64,000 nucleotides of DNA from Actinomycetota bacterium (GCA_009701575.1 WLJX01000004.1:23693-87692); one strand, 5' to 3'; shown: positions 29,896-39,899, counted from the stretch's first letter. Translations and numbers: made by a program. The notes: generated from the letters alone by a model not told the origin.

Positions 29896-30512
29896 GCGTT
29901 CACCGCCGAATTAGAAATTGCGCTCCAAGAGAGTCCAAGTGAATTAACGGCGCGCCTAAGCAGTGGAAGTGAGAGCCCAATGATTCCTGATGGATCTCCT
30001 TCAATTCTTGAAATAAATGGTGCACTCAATCCATCTAACGTGAAACCACCAGCAACATTTAGTGGCTCACCTGTCGCAACATAGCCCGCAATTTCAGCAT
30101 CTGTCATGTCGGCGAAAAATACTTTTGAGGTTGAAACATCACTTATTTCAATACCTTGCTTTGTATCTATTATGCAATGTCCAGTGTGTAAGTAGCCAAA
30201 ATTTCCACGCAACTCTTTGCAGCGAGCAGTCGCTAGCTCCGGCGTCATCGGTTTTCCAAAAGACTTTCCATTGAATTCAAAGGTTGAATCGCAGCCAATA
30301 ATCAAATGTTCATTGCCAACCAAGTTCTTGACTGTGTGCGCCTTCAGAATAGCTAGCGCGATAACCATTTCGCGTGGCGCCAACGCGGTTAGCTTTGGAT
30401 CTTCTTCATCAACACCGCTAATCATTACTTCCGCAGAAATCCCACTCGAGTCCAAGAGACGTTTGCGCGAAGGTGAAGCAGATGCCAAAACTACATTTCT
30501 AGATTCAGACAT
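29892..30512 (-). CDS. maf: Maf-family nucleotide pyrophosphatase
   Basis: A 206-residue house-cleaning pyrophosphatase. [13 protein letters not shown] is the N-terminal Maf signature, [16 protein letters not shown] carries the catalytic aspartate, and GLSLPLLRR is near the C-terminus. I start it at ATG 30512, which shares its A with the TGA of the tiny accE gene (TGATG). An upstream GTG at 30530 would run through accE. Its position between acc genes is the usual actinobacterial order. Confidence 0.9.
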   Translation of the reverse strand: MSESRNVVLASASPSRKRLLDSSGISAEVMISGVDEEDPKLTALAPREMVIALAILKAHTVKNLVGNEHLIIGCDSTFEFNGKSFGKPMTPELATARCKELRGNFGYLHTGHCIIDTKQGIEISDVSTSKVFFADMTDAEIAGYVATGEPLNVAGGFTLDGLSAPFISRIEGDPSGIIGLSLPLLRRAVNSLGLSWSAISNSAVNA

Positions 30513-30679
30513 CAGAAACTCTGACCCCACTTACGTGGCAAGGGTTGGCGGATCTGAGATTTGCGCCAAAGATTTGCAGTTTCAACCTTCTTTACGACAG
30601 GTGTTGGTAGTGCTTTTTCTAGAGCAGCCAACTCTTTCTCAGTTGGGGTGCCATTTAAAATTGTGAATTTAGAGTTCAT
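30512..30679 (-). CDS. accE: acyl-CoA carboxylase epsilon subunit
   Basis: A 55-residue gene fitted exactly between accB and maf: its ATG overlaps the accB stop (ATGA at 30681-30677) and its TGA overlaps the maf start (TGATG). The protein begins [20 protein letters not shown] and ends LWRKSQIRQPLPRKWGQSF. That fits the ACC_epsilon family: a G-x-PT-x-EELAAL helix and a C-terminal tryptophan/arginine tail ending in W-x-x-S. Epsilon subunits stabilise the alpha-beta complex in actinobacterial propionyl/acetyl-CoA carboxylases. It is short enough to be missed by length-filtered gene calling. Confidence 0.88.
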   Translation of the reverse strand: MNSKFTILNGTPTEKELAALEKALPTPVVKKVETANLWRKSQIRQPLPRKWGQSF

Positions 30680-32250
30680 CAGAGCGGAATATTTCCATGC
30701 TTGCGTGGTGGTAGTGCAACACGCTTATTGCGAAGTGCATTTAGCGCCTTAACTATTTGATGGCGAGTTTCTTGTGGTTCGATAACAGCATCTATGAAGC
30801 CACGATCAGCGGCAATATATGGATTTAGCAAGGTCTCTTCATAATCTTCAATTAACTCTTTACGTCTATCATCAACATCTTTCGCATCCGCTAACTCTTT
30901 GCGATGCAGAATATTTACGGCACCTTGGGCTCCCATAACTGCAATTTGCGCAGTTGGCCAAGCAAGGTTTACATCAGCACCAAGGTGTTTTGAACCCATA
31001 ACAATGTATGCACCACCATATGCCTTACGAGTGATAACAGTTATCAATGGCACTGTTGCTTCACCATATGCATAAAGCAATTTAGCTCCGCGGCGAATGA
31101 TGCCGTTCCACTCTTGTTCGGTACCAGGTAGGAATCCTGGAACATCAACCAAAGTTATTACTGGAATACCAAAAGCATCACAAGTGCGTACAAAACGTGC
31201 AGCCTTCTCACTTGCTGCAATATCTAGCGTTCCAGCTAGCGCTTGTGGTTGGTTCGCAACAATTCCAACTGAACGACCTTCAATTCGCCCAAAGCCAACC
31301 AAGATATTAGGTGCAAAGAGCGTATGAACTTCTAAGAAATCTGCTTCATCCAAGATTGCTTCAACAAGAACTTTCATGTCATATGGCTTATTTGGATTAT
31401 CTGGAATTAACGAATCAAGCGCACGATCTGACGGTGCGATATCGCTACTTTCAGTCGCAGCAAGAACAGGGGGCTCATCCATATTATTACTTGGTAAATA
31501 TGAGAGCAAAGCTTTTACATAATCAAGGGCGTCATCTTCGCTGTCAGCGAGGTAATGTGAATTTCCAGTCTTGGTGTTGTGAGTCCGAGCGCCACCAAGT
31601 TCTTCCATGCCAACTTCTTCACCAGTAACAGCCTTGATTACATCTGGACCAGTAATAAACATTTGCGAAGTCTCATTAACCATAATCACAAAGTCAGTGA
31701 TTGCAGGTGAATAAACTGCGCCACCAGCAGTTGGACCAAGGATCAAAGAGATTTGAGGAATAACGCCTGATGCTCGAACATTTCGTTTAAAAATTTCACC
31801 ATATTGGCTAAGTGATGCAACGCCTTCTTGGATACGAGCGCCACCTGAATCATTAATTCCAACGATTGGGATTCCGCTCTTAAGTGCGAACTCCATAACT
31901 TTTACAATTTTCTCTCCGAATACTTCGCCCAAGCTTCCACCATAAGTTAAGAAATCTTGAGAATAGATAGCGATTGCGCGGCCATCAACTGTTGCATGCC
32001 CGGTTATGACGCCATCGCCGTATACGCGATTCTTATCCATTCCGAAATTCGAAGAGCGATGTCTAGAGAAGGCATCCATCTCGACGAAAGAGCCTGCATC
32101 TACAAGACGGGCAATTCGTTCGCGCGCAGTTAACTTTCCTTGCGCATGGCGCTTCTCGATTGCTTCTGGCGTACCGTTCGTTTCAGCTTGCAAACGACGT
32201 CTGCGAAGATCAGCAATCTTTCCGGCTGTTGTGCGAATATCATCAGTCAC
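30679..32250 (-). CDS. accB: acyl-CoA carboxylase beta (carboxyltransferase) subunit
   Basis: A 523-residue carboxyltransferase of the propionyl/acetyl-CoA type (AccD5/PccB-like). It contains [21 protein letters not shown]-like [15 protein letters not shown], the oxyanion loops GGARIQEGV and [12 protein letters not shown], and VDVPGFLPG and [15 protein letters not shown] in the second crotonase domain. It heads the acc operon. The GTG start lies 6 bases after a TAACCT box, so the mRNA should be leaderless. Confidence 0.95.
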   Translation of the reverse strand: MTDDIRTTAGKIADLRRRRLQAETNGTPEAIEKRHAQGKLTARERIARLVDAGSFVEMDAFSRHRSSNFGMDKNRVYGDGVITGHATVDGRAIAIYSQDFLTYGGSLGEVFGEKIVKVMEFALKSGIPIVGINDSGGARIQEGVASLSQYGEIFKRNVRASGVIPQISLILGPTAGGAVYSPAITDFVIMVNETSQMFITGPDVIKAVTGEEVGMEELGGARTHNTKTGNSHYLADSEDDALDYVKALLSYLPSNNMDEPPVLAATESSDIAPSDRALDSLIPDNPNKPYDMKVLVEAILDEADFLEVHTLFAPNILVGFGRIEGRSVGIVANQPQALAGTLDIAASEKAARFVRTCDAFGIPVITLVDVPGFLPGTEQEWNGIIRRGAKLLYAYGEATVPLITVITRKAYGGAYIVMGSKHLGADVNLAWPTAQIAVMGAQGAVNILHRKELADAKDVDDRRKELIEDYEETLLNPYIAADRGFIDAVIEPQETRHQIVKALNALRNKRVALPPRKHGNIPL

Positions 32251-32256
32251 GGTCGT

Positions 32257-32262
32257 AGGTTA
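32257..32262 (-). promoter_or_regulatory. -10 box of leaderless accB
   Basis: Minus-strand TAACCT followed by ACGACC (6 bases) and the GTG at 32250. The rest of the 75-base accB/birA divergent region holds a TACA-AA-TGTA dyad at 32284-32293 of unknown meaning. Confidence 0.5.
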
Positions 32263-32325
32263 CTAGTTCCAGCAGATATTTCCTACAAATGTAAATGAAA
32301 CGAGTCATGAAGTGATGCCAGAGTT

Positions 32326-33084
32326 ATGCGAGAGTTAATGAACGCCGATGCAATTGCAGGCGCGTTAGCGAGCGGCTACTGGCGAGTATCGGTGATTGAT
32401 GAGATTGATTCAACACAAAATTATTTACGCATCAGTAATCCAAAACCAGGAGAGTTAATTACTGCCGAGTATCAATCTGCAGGTCGTGGTCGATTAGATC
32501 GAAAATTTATCGCCACAAAATCAAGTGCACTTTTATTTTCTTTCTACATCGAACCAACAATTGCGATTAATAATCTCGGTTACCTATCACTTCTAGTTGG
32601 CGCAAGTATTACCAATACTCTAAATAAAATAACTAATTCTAAAAATTTTAAATGTAAATGGCCAAATGACATTATCTTTGGCGATCGGAAGATTGCCGGT
32701 TTACTTGCTGAGAAGTTTGGTTCTGGTGTAATTGTTGGTGTTGGTATAAATGTATCGACCTCGGAAGAGCAACTGCCAGTTCCACATGCTTCATCTATTT
32801 TTCTTGCAACTGGGACTGGTTTGGATAGAAATGTATTGCTGGTTCAAATTTTAAAAGATTTAGAGAGTGCGCTCAAAGATTGGGAGAGTGGTGCGGATTT
32901 GACTCCAGCTTATCGAAAGCTAAGTGCAACTCTTGGAAGAGTAGTTAGGGTCGAGCTTCCTGGAGGCTCGATGGTTGAGGCAATAGCCCTAGATATAGAT
33001 TCCACTGGCGCGCTTCATCTAGATAATGGCCAGGTCATCACAGTTGGAGATGTAATACATCTGGACAGTAAACTTTCCGAGTGA
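32326..33084 (+). CDS. birA: biotin--[acetyl-CoA carboxylase] ligase
   Basis: A 252-residue group I biotin protein ligase without an N-terminal HTH domain, so it is not itself a repressor. Motifs are the biotin/AMP loop SAGRGRLDR, KWPNDIIF and KIAGLLAE, with a short C-terminal SH3-like cap (RVVRVELPGG). It attaches biotin to the lysine of AccA. It is divergent from the acc operon and overlaps purK by 4 bases. ATG 32338 is an alternative start, four residues shorter, with GAGAG 4 bases upstream. Confidence 0.92.
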   Translation: MRELMNADAIAGALASGYWRVSVIDEIDSTQNYLRISNPKPGELITAEYQSAGRGRLDRKFIATKSSALLFSFYIEPTIAINNLGYLSLLVGASITNTLNKITNSKNFKCKWPNDIIFGDRKIAGLLAEKFGSGVIVGVGINVSTSEEQLPVPHASSIFLATGTGLDRNVLLVQILKDLESALKDWESGADLTPAYRKLSATLGRVVRVELPGGSMVEAIALDIDSTGALHLDNGQVITVGDVIHLDSKLSE

Positions 33085-34193
33085 GCTTTCCTAGAGTCGG
33101 TGTAATCGGTGCCGGCCAACTAGCCCGAATGATGGCAGTACCAGCAAATGATTTAGGAATAGATTTCAAAGTATTCGCTGCGATTCCAAATGATTCTGCG
33201 GCTCAAGTAACCCACTTCGTCTTAGGTGATTACACCGATGTGAATTCAGTTCTAGCATTTGCGAAGAATTGTGATGTTCTAACCTTCGAGCATGAACTTG
33301 TCCCACAAAGTGTGATTAAAGCAGTTGAAGCTGCTGGGATAAAGGTTTACCCAAAATCTGAATCATTTACTTTTTCGCAAGATAAGTTAGAGATGCGTAA
33401 GAAGGTTACTGAATTAGGTCTGCCAAACCCTAATTGGCAGAAATATCAGGGTGGCAAATCAGAGATTAACTTTCCATTAATTGCAAAGCTTCCTGCCGGA
33501 GGATATGACGGTCGTGGCGTTTATGTGATCAATAGTGAAGAAGAGCTAATAGAACTGCATAAAAAAATGGGAACCCTTCTCCTCGAGGAAAAACTTAACT
33601 TCGATTACGAGATTTCAGTTATGGTTGCAAGATCACCACACAATCAAGCAGCAACCTGGCCTGCAACACTTACGGTTCAGAGCAATGGAATTTGCACTTC
33701 AACCATCACACCTGTTCCTGATATTTCAGAAGCGCTGAGTGAAAAGACGCAGGTAGCCGCTTTAGAGATTGCAGCAGGAATTTCGTTAGTCGGAGTAATG
33801 GCTGTTGAGATGTTTATTATTGGTGAAAATTTTTATATAAATGAACTTGCACTACGCCCACATAACTCAGGTCATTGGAGTATTGAAGGTTCACTTACAA
33901 GTCAGTTCGAACAACATCTACGTGCAATCTTGGATTTGCCACTTGGCGATACTGCAATGCGAAATAAATTTGCTGTAATGGGAAATGTGTTGGGCGGCCC
34001 AAAGAGCGATATGTATCGTCCTTATTTACATCTGATGGCTCGCACACCAGGACTCAAATTCCATCAATATGGCAAGGAAGTTAAGCCTGGTCGAAAGATT
34101 GGCCATGTAACTATGTGCGGTGAAAATCTTCTACAATTGCGAGAAGAAGTCGCCCATGCAGTTGACTACATGAATGGAGTAATTGATGAGTGA
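33081..34193 (+). CDS. purK: N5-carboxyaminoimidazole ribonucleotide synthase
   Basis: A 370-residue ATP-grasp enzyme that carboxylates AIR with bicarbonate and [16 protein letters not shown] opens the chain and LTFEHELV follows. [11 protein letters not shown] is the ATP-grasp glycine loop, [16 protein letters not shown] the metal/substrate region. It overlaps birA by GTGA and purE by 8 bases. The same birA/purK/purE neighbourhood occurs in mycobacteria. Confidence 0.95.
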   Translation: MSFPRVGVIGAGQLARMMAVPANDLGIDFKVFAAIPNDSAAQVTHFVLGDYTDVNSVLAFAKNCDVLTFEHELVPQSVIKAVEAAGIKVYPKSESFTFSQDKLEMRKKVTELGLPNPNWQKYQGGKSEINFPLIAKLPAGGYDGRGVYVINSEEELIELHKKMGTLLLEEKLNFDYEISVMVARSPHNQAATWPATLTVQSNGICTSTITPVPDISEALSEKTQVAALEIAAGISLVGVMAVEMFIIGENFYINELALRPHNSGHWSIEGSLTSQFEQHLRAILDLPLGDTAMRNKFAVMGNVLGGPKSDMYRPYLHLMARTPGLKFHQYGKEVKPGRKIGHVTMCGENLLQLREEVAHAVDYMNGVIDE

Positions 34194-34692
34194 TGTAGCG
34201 ATAATCATGGGATCTGATTCTGATTGGCCAGTAATGGAAGATGCAGCGAAGGTTTTGGATTCGCTTGGAATTACATATTCCGCAGATGTGGTTTCCGCAC
34301 ATCGCATGCCACTTGAAATGGTTGAGTTTGCCCAGAGCGCTAAGGCTAAGGGTTACAAAGTAATAATTGCAGGTGCCGGTGGCGCTGCACATTTACCTGG
34401 GATGGTTGCGTCACTTACCGCACTTCCAGTTATCGGAGTCCCAGTTCCACTTAAGAATTTAGATGGAATGGATTCACTGCTCTCGATTGTTCAGATGCCG
34501 GCCGGAGTCCCAGTTGCAACTGTTGGTGTTGGAAATGCCAAGAATGCTGCTCTGCTTGCTGCACGAATTCTTGGGATCAGCGATGAAGAAGTATCGAAGA
34601 AGGTAAGCGTTGAACTTGCCAAGATAAATGTTGAAGCAAAAGAGAAAGGCGCAAATCTAACCTCGCGCCGAAATCAAAAAACTGGCTTTTAA
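34186..34692 (+). CDS. purE: N5-CAIR mutase
   Basis: A 168-residue class I PurE that moves the carboxylate made by PurK to give [24 protein letters not shown] and the [11 protein letters not shown] loop with the catalytic histidine are present. ATG 34186 is chosen over the TTG three bases earlier. The TAA stop shares the palindrome TTAA (34689-34692) with the stop of convergent ugd. Confidence 0.95.
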   Translation: MSDVAIIMGSDSDWPVMEDAAKVLDSLGITYSADVVSAHRMPLEMVEFAQSAKAKGYKVIIAGAGGAAHLPGMVASLTALPVIGVPVPLKNLDGMDSLLSIVQMPAGVPVATVGVGNAKNAALLAARILGISDEEVSKKVSVELAKINVEAKEKGANLTSRRNQKTGF

Positions 34693-36002
34693 ACTTCGCT
34701 TCGCCCAAGTGCTCTAAATTTCCAACCTGCTGCAATCCAAGCATCACGATCTAAAGCATTTCGGCCATCAATAATTATTGGGTTTGCAACAAGTGATTTC
34801 ATCTTTACTGGATCAAGTTCTCGATAAACCTTCCACTCAGTTAAGTGCAGAACTAAATCAGCACCATTAAGCGCCGCTTCAATACTTTCCGAGTAATTAA
34901 GAGTTGGAAAACGTTTTCTTGCTGGTTCGATTGCCTTTGGATCATGAATAGTTACGGTGGCACCAGCAGCTGCAATTTGTACGGCGATATCGAGTGCAGG
35001 GGAGTCGCGAACATCATCGCTATCAGGTTTAAATGCTGCACCTAGAACTGCAATCTTCTTGCCGCTCAAGTTTTCTGCTAAATCTTTTCGAACTAATTCA
35101 ATTACTCGTTGACGGGCGCGCAGGTTTATCGAATCAATTTCGCGTAAAAATTCAAGTGCTTGATCTGCACCAAGTTCGCCAGCTCGCGCCATAAATGCGC
35201 GAATATCTTTCGGCAGACAGCCGCCACCAAAACCAATACCTGCTTGCAAGAATCGACTTCCAATTCTTGGGTCATATCCAATTGCCTTAGCAAGAACAGT
35301 TACATCGCCGCCCGCAGCTTCACAAACTTCAGCCATGGCATTGATAAATGAAATCTTCGTTGCAAGGAATGAATTTGCTGCAACCTTAACAAGTTCGGCG
35401 GTCGGTAAATCGGCGCGAACCCAAGGGGTATTTGCCTCGAGATTTACTTGATAAATTTCTTTTAACTTTGCTTCAGCGGCATCGTTTGTTACACCAACAA
35501 CTAATCGATTTGGGCGCAAGGTATCTTCAACAGCGAAGCCTTCACGTAAGAACTCTGGGTTCCATGCTAAATCAACTTTAGGATTTACTTTCAACAATCT
35601 CTCACGCAGTCTTGCGGCAGTTCCAACTGGAACCGTAGATTTACCAACTACAAGTGAACCAGGCTTACAATTTGGTGCGATTGCATCTAGGGCAGCATTT
35701 ACAAATTTAAGATCGGCCGCGAGTGAATTCTCGCTTTGTGGGGTTCCAACACAAATAAAATGAACATCGGCTTCGGCAATTGCGCTGAAATCGGAACTGA
35801 AAGTTAGCCGCCCAGATGCGATCTCTTGCTGCAGTAACTCTTCCAGCCCCGGTTCATAGAATGGAACTTTTCCGGATGATAAAAGTGCAATTTTGGCGGC
35901 ATCAACATCTACGCCAATTACTTCAAATCCAAGTGTGGACATACAGGCTGCGTGGGTCACACCCAAATATCCAGTACCAATTACGGAAACTCTAAGCTTC
36001 AT
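34689..36002 (-). CDS. ugd: UDP-glucose 6-dehydrogenase
   Basis: A 437-residue NAD-dependent enzyme oxidising UDP-glucose to UDP-glucuronate, a precursor for cell-surface polysaccharide. The N-terminal Rossmann motif is [12 protein letters not shown], and the linker has GKSTVPVGT and NPEFLREG. The catalytic cysteine is in [11 protein letters not shown], and [16 protein letters not shown] lies in the C-terminal UDP-binding domain. It is divergent from a GT2 glycosyltransferase, which supports a surface-glycan role. The start is leaderless, TAGTAT being 7 bases away. Confidence 0.93.
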   Translation of the reverse strand: MKLRVSVIGTGYLGVTHAACMSTLGFEVIGVDVDAAKIALLSSGKVPFYEPGLEELLQQEIASGRLTFSSDFSAIAEADVHFICVGTPQSENSLAADLKFVNAALDAIAPNCKPGSLVVGKSTVPVGTAARLRERLLKVNPKVDLAWNPEFLREGFAVEDTLRPNRLVVGVTNDAAEAKLKEIYQVNLEANTPWVRADLPTAELVKVAANSFLATKISFINAMAEVCEAAGGDVTVLAKAIGYDPRIGSRFLQAGIGFGGGCLPKDIRAFMARAGELGADQALEFLREIDSINLRARQRVIELVRKDLAENLSGKKIAVLGAAFKPDSDDVRDSPALDIAVQIAAAGATVTIHDPKAIEPARKRFPTLNYSESIEAALNGADLVLHLTEWKVYRELDPVKMKSLVANPIIIDGRNALDRDAWIAAGWKFRALGRSEV

Positions 36003-36009
36003 TTGCCCG

Positions 36010-36015
36010 ATACTA
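36010..36015 (-). promoter_or_regulatory. -10 box of leaderless ugd
   Basis: Minus-strand TAGTAT, then CGGGCAA (7 bases) and the ATG at 36002. It lies 15 bases from the opposite -10 box of the glycosyltransferase gene, so the two promoters interleave. Confidence 0.5.
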
Positions 36016-36029
36016 GTGCGAGGTAACGC

Positions 36030-36035
36030 TACCGT
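36030..36035 (+). promoter_or_regulatory. -10 box of leaderless GT2 glycosyltransferase
   Basis: TACCGT, then TGGAGAT (7 bases) and ATG 36043. The GGAG seen here is only 2 bases from the ATG, too close for a normal Shine-Dalgarno. Confidence 0.45.
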
Positions 36036-36042
36036 TGGAGAT

Positions 36043-37029
36043 ATGAATCAGGTTTCTAGTGAATTAACGGGGATTTCTGTTGTTCTGCCCATCCTCAATG
36101 AGGAGCGACACCTATCTCAATCGATTTCTGCAATCTTGGCTCAGGAGTATTCAGGAGATTTCGAAGTAATTTTGGCACTTGGTCCATCTAGTGATCGTAC
36201 GAATGAAATCGCAGCGGAGCTTGCAGCGAAAGATGCGCGAGTAGTTCTAGTTGATAATCCAACTGGCAGAACCGCGAATGGTTTAAATGCCGCAATCGGT
36301 AAAGCTAAATATCCAATTATTTCGCGCATCGATGGTCACGCTGAAATTTCACCAACTTATTTATCACAAGCAGCAGCGCTTCTTGAAAAAACTGGTGCAG
36401 TAAATGTTGGTGGAATCATGGCAGCAGTCGGTACAACAAATTTTGAAAGAGCAGTGGCAACAGCAATGCGCTCGCCAGTAGGCGTTGGTTCATCAGCGTT
36501 TCATACTGGCGGTGTTGCTGGACCGGCTGACACTGTTTATCTAGGAACCTTTAGAAAATCTGCGCTGCTAGAAGTTGGTGGTTACGATGAAAGATTTACC
36601 CGTGCTCAAGATTGGGAGTTAAATTACCGTCTCCGCAAGCGCGGTGGAAAAATTTGGTTTGATCCATCCTTACTTGTTACTTATCGACCAAGATCTACGA
36701 TTAAAGCGCTTGCTAAACAGTATTTCCAATATGGAACTTGGCGTCGTGCGGTATCACGAAGCCACAAGGGGAGTGTTAATTTTCGTTACTTAGCACCACC
36801 GACTGCGCTTGCGATAAATACAATTTCTCTTATCTTTGGTCTAGTAATTGCACCAATATTTCTTATTCCACTAGCAACTTATATCGTTGCAATTATTATT
36901 GGTTCTTTTGTTATCGGAAAATCTTTTACCGAAAGACTAATTCTTCCCGTTGTTTTAGCCACAATGCATATGGTTTGGGGTGCCGGGTATCTCTCTTCGC
37001 CAAAAGGGTTATTGGCTGAAGAACAATGA
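36043..37029 (+). CDS. GT2-family glycosyltransferase, membrane-anchored
   Basis: A 328-residue GT-A enzyme. The N-terminal catalytic domain has VVLPILNEERHLSQ, the nucleotide-binding GPSSDRTNEI and the metal-binding RIDGHAEISP (D-x-H in place of DxD). A later RAQDWELNYR-type motif is the acceptor region. Two hydrophobic helices fill about residues 255-300, as in succinoglycan (ExoA-like) transferases. The start at ATG 36043 fits both the domain boundary and the promoter. The longer open frame beginning at 35893 lies over ugd and is not used. It overlaps the SpoIID-like gene by ATGA and lies beside ugd. Confidence 0.88.
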   Translation: MNQVSSELTGISVVLPILNEERHLSQSISAILAQEYSGDFEVILALGPSSDRTNEIAAELAAKDARVVLVDNPTGRTANGLNAAIGKAKYPIISRIDGHAEISPTYLSQAAALLEKTGAVNVGGIMAAVGTTNFERAVATAMRSPVGVGSSAFHTGGVAGPADTVYLGTFRKSALLEVGGYDERFTRAQDWELNYRLRKRGGKIWFDPSLLVTYRPRSTIKALAKQYFQYGTWRRAVSRSHKGSVNFRYLAPPTALAINTISLIFGLVIAPIFLIPLATYIVAIIIGSFVIGKSFTERLILPVVLATMHMVWGAGYLSSPKGLLAEEQ

Positions 37030-38204
37030 AACGCTTTGCAATTGCATTTGTTCTAATCAGTTTCTCTTTAACTTCGCAAGCAAGTGCGATACCGCCGAAA
37101 TCATTTACTTTTACTGGTTCTGGATATGGACATGGCGTTGGACTTAGCCAATATGGCGCAAAAGGTCAGGCGCTAGAAGGAAGAACAGCGACTGAAATCC
37201 TTAATTATTACTTTCCAGATGCTCAAGTAACACCTGTTCCAGACTCAAGAACTATTAGCGTAAATATTGCCCACCAAGTATTAAGCCTTTCATTATCAAT
37301 CCCTATAGATGATTTCTTCACAATTCAAGGCGAGGGTCTAATTGAAACTTCGACTGCACTAGGCGCAAACCTTAGTTTTGTGATGGCAAATAATTTGATT
37401 TCAAACTCCACTGTAAATGCAAAAAGTTGGATAATTAAGTGGAGCAATCCCAATTCTGTTGTGACTTTAAATTATGGAACCACCAAATTTCTAGTTAACC
37501 ATGGATACATCAAACTTCGGGCAGTCAAAGCAACGAGCCTTGGTTATCGTATTGAAGCCACGAATTTATTGCGTCTGCACGATGAATACTTATACGGAAT
37601 TGCTGAAGTGCCATCTTCTTGGCCGGCTGCAACGCTACAAAGCCAAGTTATTGCTTCGCGTACATATGCGCTTATGCGAATGAACTCGATTAAGAAAGCT
37701 TGCGATTGCCATGTTTATAACTCTAAATACGATCAAGCATTTGTTGGTTTCTCAAAAGAAGGCGAAGCAAGATATGGCCAATTCTGGAAAGCGGCCGTTG
37801 ATGCAACAGCCATTGATGCGGAGAATGGTCTCGCAATAACAATTGATGGGGCGCCAATCAGTGTGTTTTTCTCATCATCTACTGGTGGGATGACACAGAG
37901 AGCGGTTGATGTTTGGGGAACAGAAATTCCGCATTTAGTTAGCGTTCCTGATCCATGGAGCATTGATCCGGCAATAAATAAAAATTATGCGAGTTGGACA
38001 AAGAAAGTTTCACAGAAGGCTATGGCAAAAGCATTTGGATTGCCTGATGTCGAGCGCTATGAAATTGCTAGTAGAACTGCAACCAATAGCGTCTTATTTA
38101 TTACTGGATATTCAAGTACCGGAGTTTCTAAAACTTTACCTGTTGCTACCTTTAAAACAGCGGTCAAACTACCTTCATCTTGGTTTGATTTACCAATTAG
38201 TTAG
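37026..38204 (+). CDS. SpoIID/LytB-domain secreted protein
   Basis: A 392-residue exported protein. Residues 1-22 form a signal peptide ending SQASA. An FTGSGYGHGVGLSQYGAKGQAL motif near the N-terminus and a LHDEYLYGIAEVPSSWPAATLQSQVIASRTYAL core match the SpoIID domain of amidase enhancers and lytic transglycosylases. It probably acts on peptidoglycan. Cotranscribed with the GT2 gene (ATGA overlap). Its stop overlaps dapD on the other strand by 8 bases. Confidence 0.88.
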   Translation: MKRFAIAFVLISFSLTSQASAIPPKSFTFTGSGYGHGVGLSQYGAKGQALEGRTATEILNYYFPDAQVTPVPDSRTISVNIAHQVLSLSLSIPIDDFFTIQGEGLIETSTALGANLSFVMANNLISNSTVNAKSWIIKWSNPNSVVTLNYGTTKFLVNHGYIKLRAVKATSLGYRIEATNLLRLHDEYLYGIAEVPSSWPAATLQSQVIASRTYALMRMNSIKKACDCHVYNSKYDQAFVGFSKEGEARYGQFWKAAVDATAIDAENGLAITIDGAPISVFFSSSTGGMTQRAVDVWGTEIPHLVSVPDPWSIDPAINKNYASWTKKVSQKAMAKAFGLPDVERYEIASRTATNSVLFITGYSSTGVSKTLPVATFKTAVKLPSSWFDLPIS

Positions 38205-39114
38205 CATGAAGAACTGAATTCAAACCGCCCCAGCTTCCAGTCTTTGGAATTGCTTCTAGCGCACCACTCTTAGAATTGCGTCGAAAGAGCAAATTGTTTG
38301 CACCAGATAACTCACTAGCCTTAACGACTTCACCATCCGGAAGAGTTATTTTTGAACCAGCGGTTATATAAGTTCCTGATTCGACAACACAATCGTTGCC
38401 AAGAGAAATTCCAACTCCGGCATTTGCTCCAAGTAAAGAGCGTTCACCAATCGAAATAACTTGTTTCCCGCCACCGCTTAACGTTCCCATGATCGAAGCG
38501 CCACCACCGATATCACTTCCATCACCAACGACAACTCCTGCACTAATTCGCCCCTCAACCATTGATTTACCTAAAGTTCCGGCATTGAAGTTTACGAAAC
38601 CTTCATGCATCACTGTTGTGCCACTTGCAAGGTGCGCTCCAAGTCGAACGCGATCAGCATCTGCAATGCGAACACCTTCTGGAACAACGTAATCAACCAT
38701 TCTTGGGAACTTATCGACCGAAAAGACGGTAAGAGTTCCATACTTTGCCCGCAACTTTGGTCCAACTAAATTAAAGGTAGAGACCGAACAAGGTCCAGCA
38801 GATGTCCAGACAACGTTATTTAGAATTCCGAAGATTCCTTCCAACGATTGACCATGTGGTTTAACAATCCGATGCGAAAGAAGATGGAGACGAAGATAAG
38901 CATCAGCAACGTCTTTAGGCGCCGCATCTAGATCGATTTCGATTGCGACTTTGCTCTTTGTTACTTCGCGAATTGAATCGGTGCCAGTAAATTCAGATAA
39001 ATCGGGCCCATTATTCTCAGCGAGTTTGCCAAGGCCAAGGGAATCAAACCAGACATCCAAAACTTCACCAGTGTTTGCAGTGCTGGCAATTCCAAATCCG
39101 AAGGCGCTTCTCAT
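38197..39114 (-). CDS. dapD: tetrahydrodipicolinate N-succinyltransferase
   Basis: A 305-residue enzyme of the actinobacterial DapD class, a trimer with a left-handed beta-helix. Hexapeptide repeats run about 150-265 (VVGDGSDIGGGASIMG, IGERSLLGANAGVGISLG), and the C-terminus is GSWGGLNSVLH. It succinylates tetrahydrodipicolinate in the succinylase branch to meso-DAP and lysine. The next-step enzyme DapC is at 55363. The start is leaderless (TAGCGT box). Confidence 0.93.
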   Translation of the reverse strand: MRSAFGFGIASTANTGEVLDVWFDSLGLGKLAENNGPDLSEFTGTDSIREVTKSKVAIEIDLDAAPKDVADAYLRLHLLSHRIVKPHGQSLEGIFGILNNVVWTSAGPCSVSTFNLVGPKLRAKYGTLTVFSVDKFPRMVDYVVPEGVRIADADRVRLGAHLASGTTVMHEGFVNFNAGTLGKSMVEGRISAGVVVGDGSDIGGGASIMGTLSGGGKQVISIGERSLLGANAGVGISLGNDCVVESGTYITAGSKITLPDGEVVKASELSGANNLLFRRNSKSGALEAIPKTGSWGGLNSVLHAN

Positions 39115-39120
39115 GAGATA

Positions 39121-39126
39121 ACGCTA
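39121..39126 (-). promoter_or_regulatory. -10 box of leaderless dapD
   Basis: Minus-strand TAGCGT, then TATCTC (6 bases) and ATG 39114. The divergent LOG gene has TAGACT at 39145-39150, 9 bases before its ATG. Confidence 0.45.
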
Positions 39127-39159
39127 CCAAAACCATTTAACCTCTAGACTTCTTTTATT

Positions 39160-39693
39160 ATGCGAATAGCCGTTTATTGCTCAGCCTCATCGAGTATTGA
39201 CCAGAAATATCTTGACCTGGCCTTTGATATTGGTGTTGCGATTGCAAATGTTGGCGCTGACCTGGTTTGGGGCGGTGGCCAAATTTCTATGATGGGTGCA
39301 GCAGCAAAAGGGGCGCGCGAACGCGGCGCAAAAACTTTCGGTGTTATTCCAGAGAAACTTGTAACTGTTGAATTTGAAGATCCAGAAGCAACTGAAATGT
39401 TTATCGTTTCCAATATGAGAACTCGGAAAGCAAAGATTGAAGAGTTAGCAGATGCCTTCATAATGCTGCCGGGTGGAATCGGAACCCTAGAAGAATTCTT
39501 TGAAATTTGGGTTGGGCGCAAATTGGGTTATCATTCAAAACCAGTTGTGGTTTGTGATCCCTATGGAACATTTGCACTACTGCGAAGTGCCCTTGATTAC
39601 CTAAGTGATGAAGAGTTTATTGGCGCTAATCCAAATGAATTAGTCGCTTGGTGCAGTGATATTCCAAGCACAATCCTTGCCTGCACAAAGTAG
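39160..39693 (+). CDS. LOG-family protein (TIGR00730)
   Basis: A 177-residue Rossmann-fold protein of the lysine-decarboxylase-like/LOG family. GGGQISMMGAAAKGA and the signature PGGIGTLEEFFE carry the active-site arginine/glutamate set together with SNMRTRKAKI. Family members are phosphoribohydrolases that release bases from nucleoside 5'-monophosphates (cytokinin-type chemistry in plants). It is next to dapD as in Mycobacterium (Rv1205 region). Physiological substrate unknown. Confidence 0.88.
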   Translation: MRIAVYCSASSSIDQKYLDLAFDIGVAIANVGADLVWGGGQISMMGAAAKGARERGAKTFGVIPEKLVTVEFEDPEATEMFIVSNMRTRKAKIEELADAFIMLPGGIGTLEEFFEIWVGRKLGYHSKPVVVCDPYGTFALLRSALDYLSDEEFIGANPNELVAWCSDIPSTILACTK

Positions 39694-39698
39694 CGGAG

Positions 39699-39704
39699 TA
39701 ACCT
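39699..39704 (+). promoter_or_regulatory. -10 box of the leaderless sigma-region-4 gene
   Basis: TAACCT, then TCACTC (6 bases) and ATG 39711. It lies in the 17 bases after the LOG gene. Confidence 0.45.
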
Positions 39705-39710
39705 TCACTC

Positions 39711-39899
39711 ATGGGCGCACTCTCGGAACTTCTGGCAAGCCTGCCTGAGGAGGAGCGCTTTATTCTTACAATGCATTACATCCGTTCGATGTCGGCCAAA
39801 GAGATTGCACAGACCCTTGGGGTGCCTGAACGCGCAGTTCAAAGCGTTATCACGAGTGGCAAATCTCGTCTACTTTCCGCGTTAAATCCGGGGCAATAA
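39711..39899 (+). CDS. stand-alone sigma-factor region 4-like HTH protein
   Basis: A 62-residue protein that is essentially only a sigma-70 region 4 domain. LPEEERFILTMHYI corresponds to the first helices, and MSAKEIAQTLGVPERAVQSVITSGKSRLLSAL to the -35-recognising HTH. Regions 1-3 are absent. It could bind -35 DNA or the RNA polymerase beta flap as a competitor or coregulator. The domain is complete and the gene has its own promoter-like box, so it does not look like a broken sigma gene. Confidence 0.75.
   Translation: MGALSELLASLPEEERFILTMHYIRSMSAKEIAQTLGVPERAVQSVITSGKSRLLSALNPGQ

Noticed and set aside
35893..36042. N-terminal extension of the GT2 gene over the ugd 5' end
   Set aside because: It is antisense to ugd coding sequence, has no family similarity, and the promoter plus ATG at 36043 fit the domain start.
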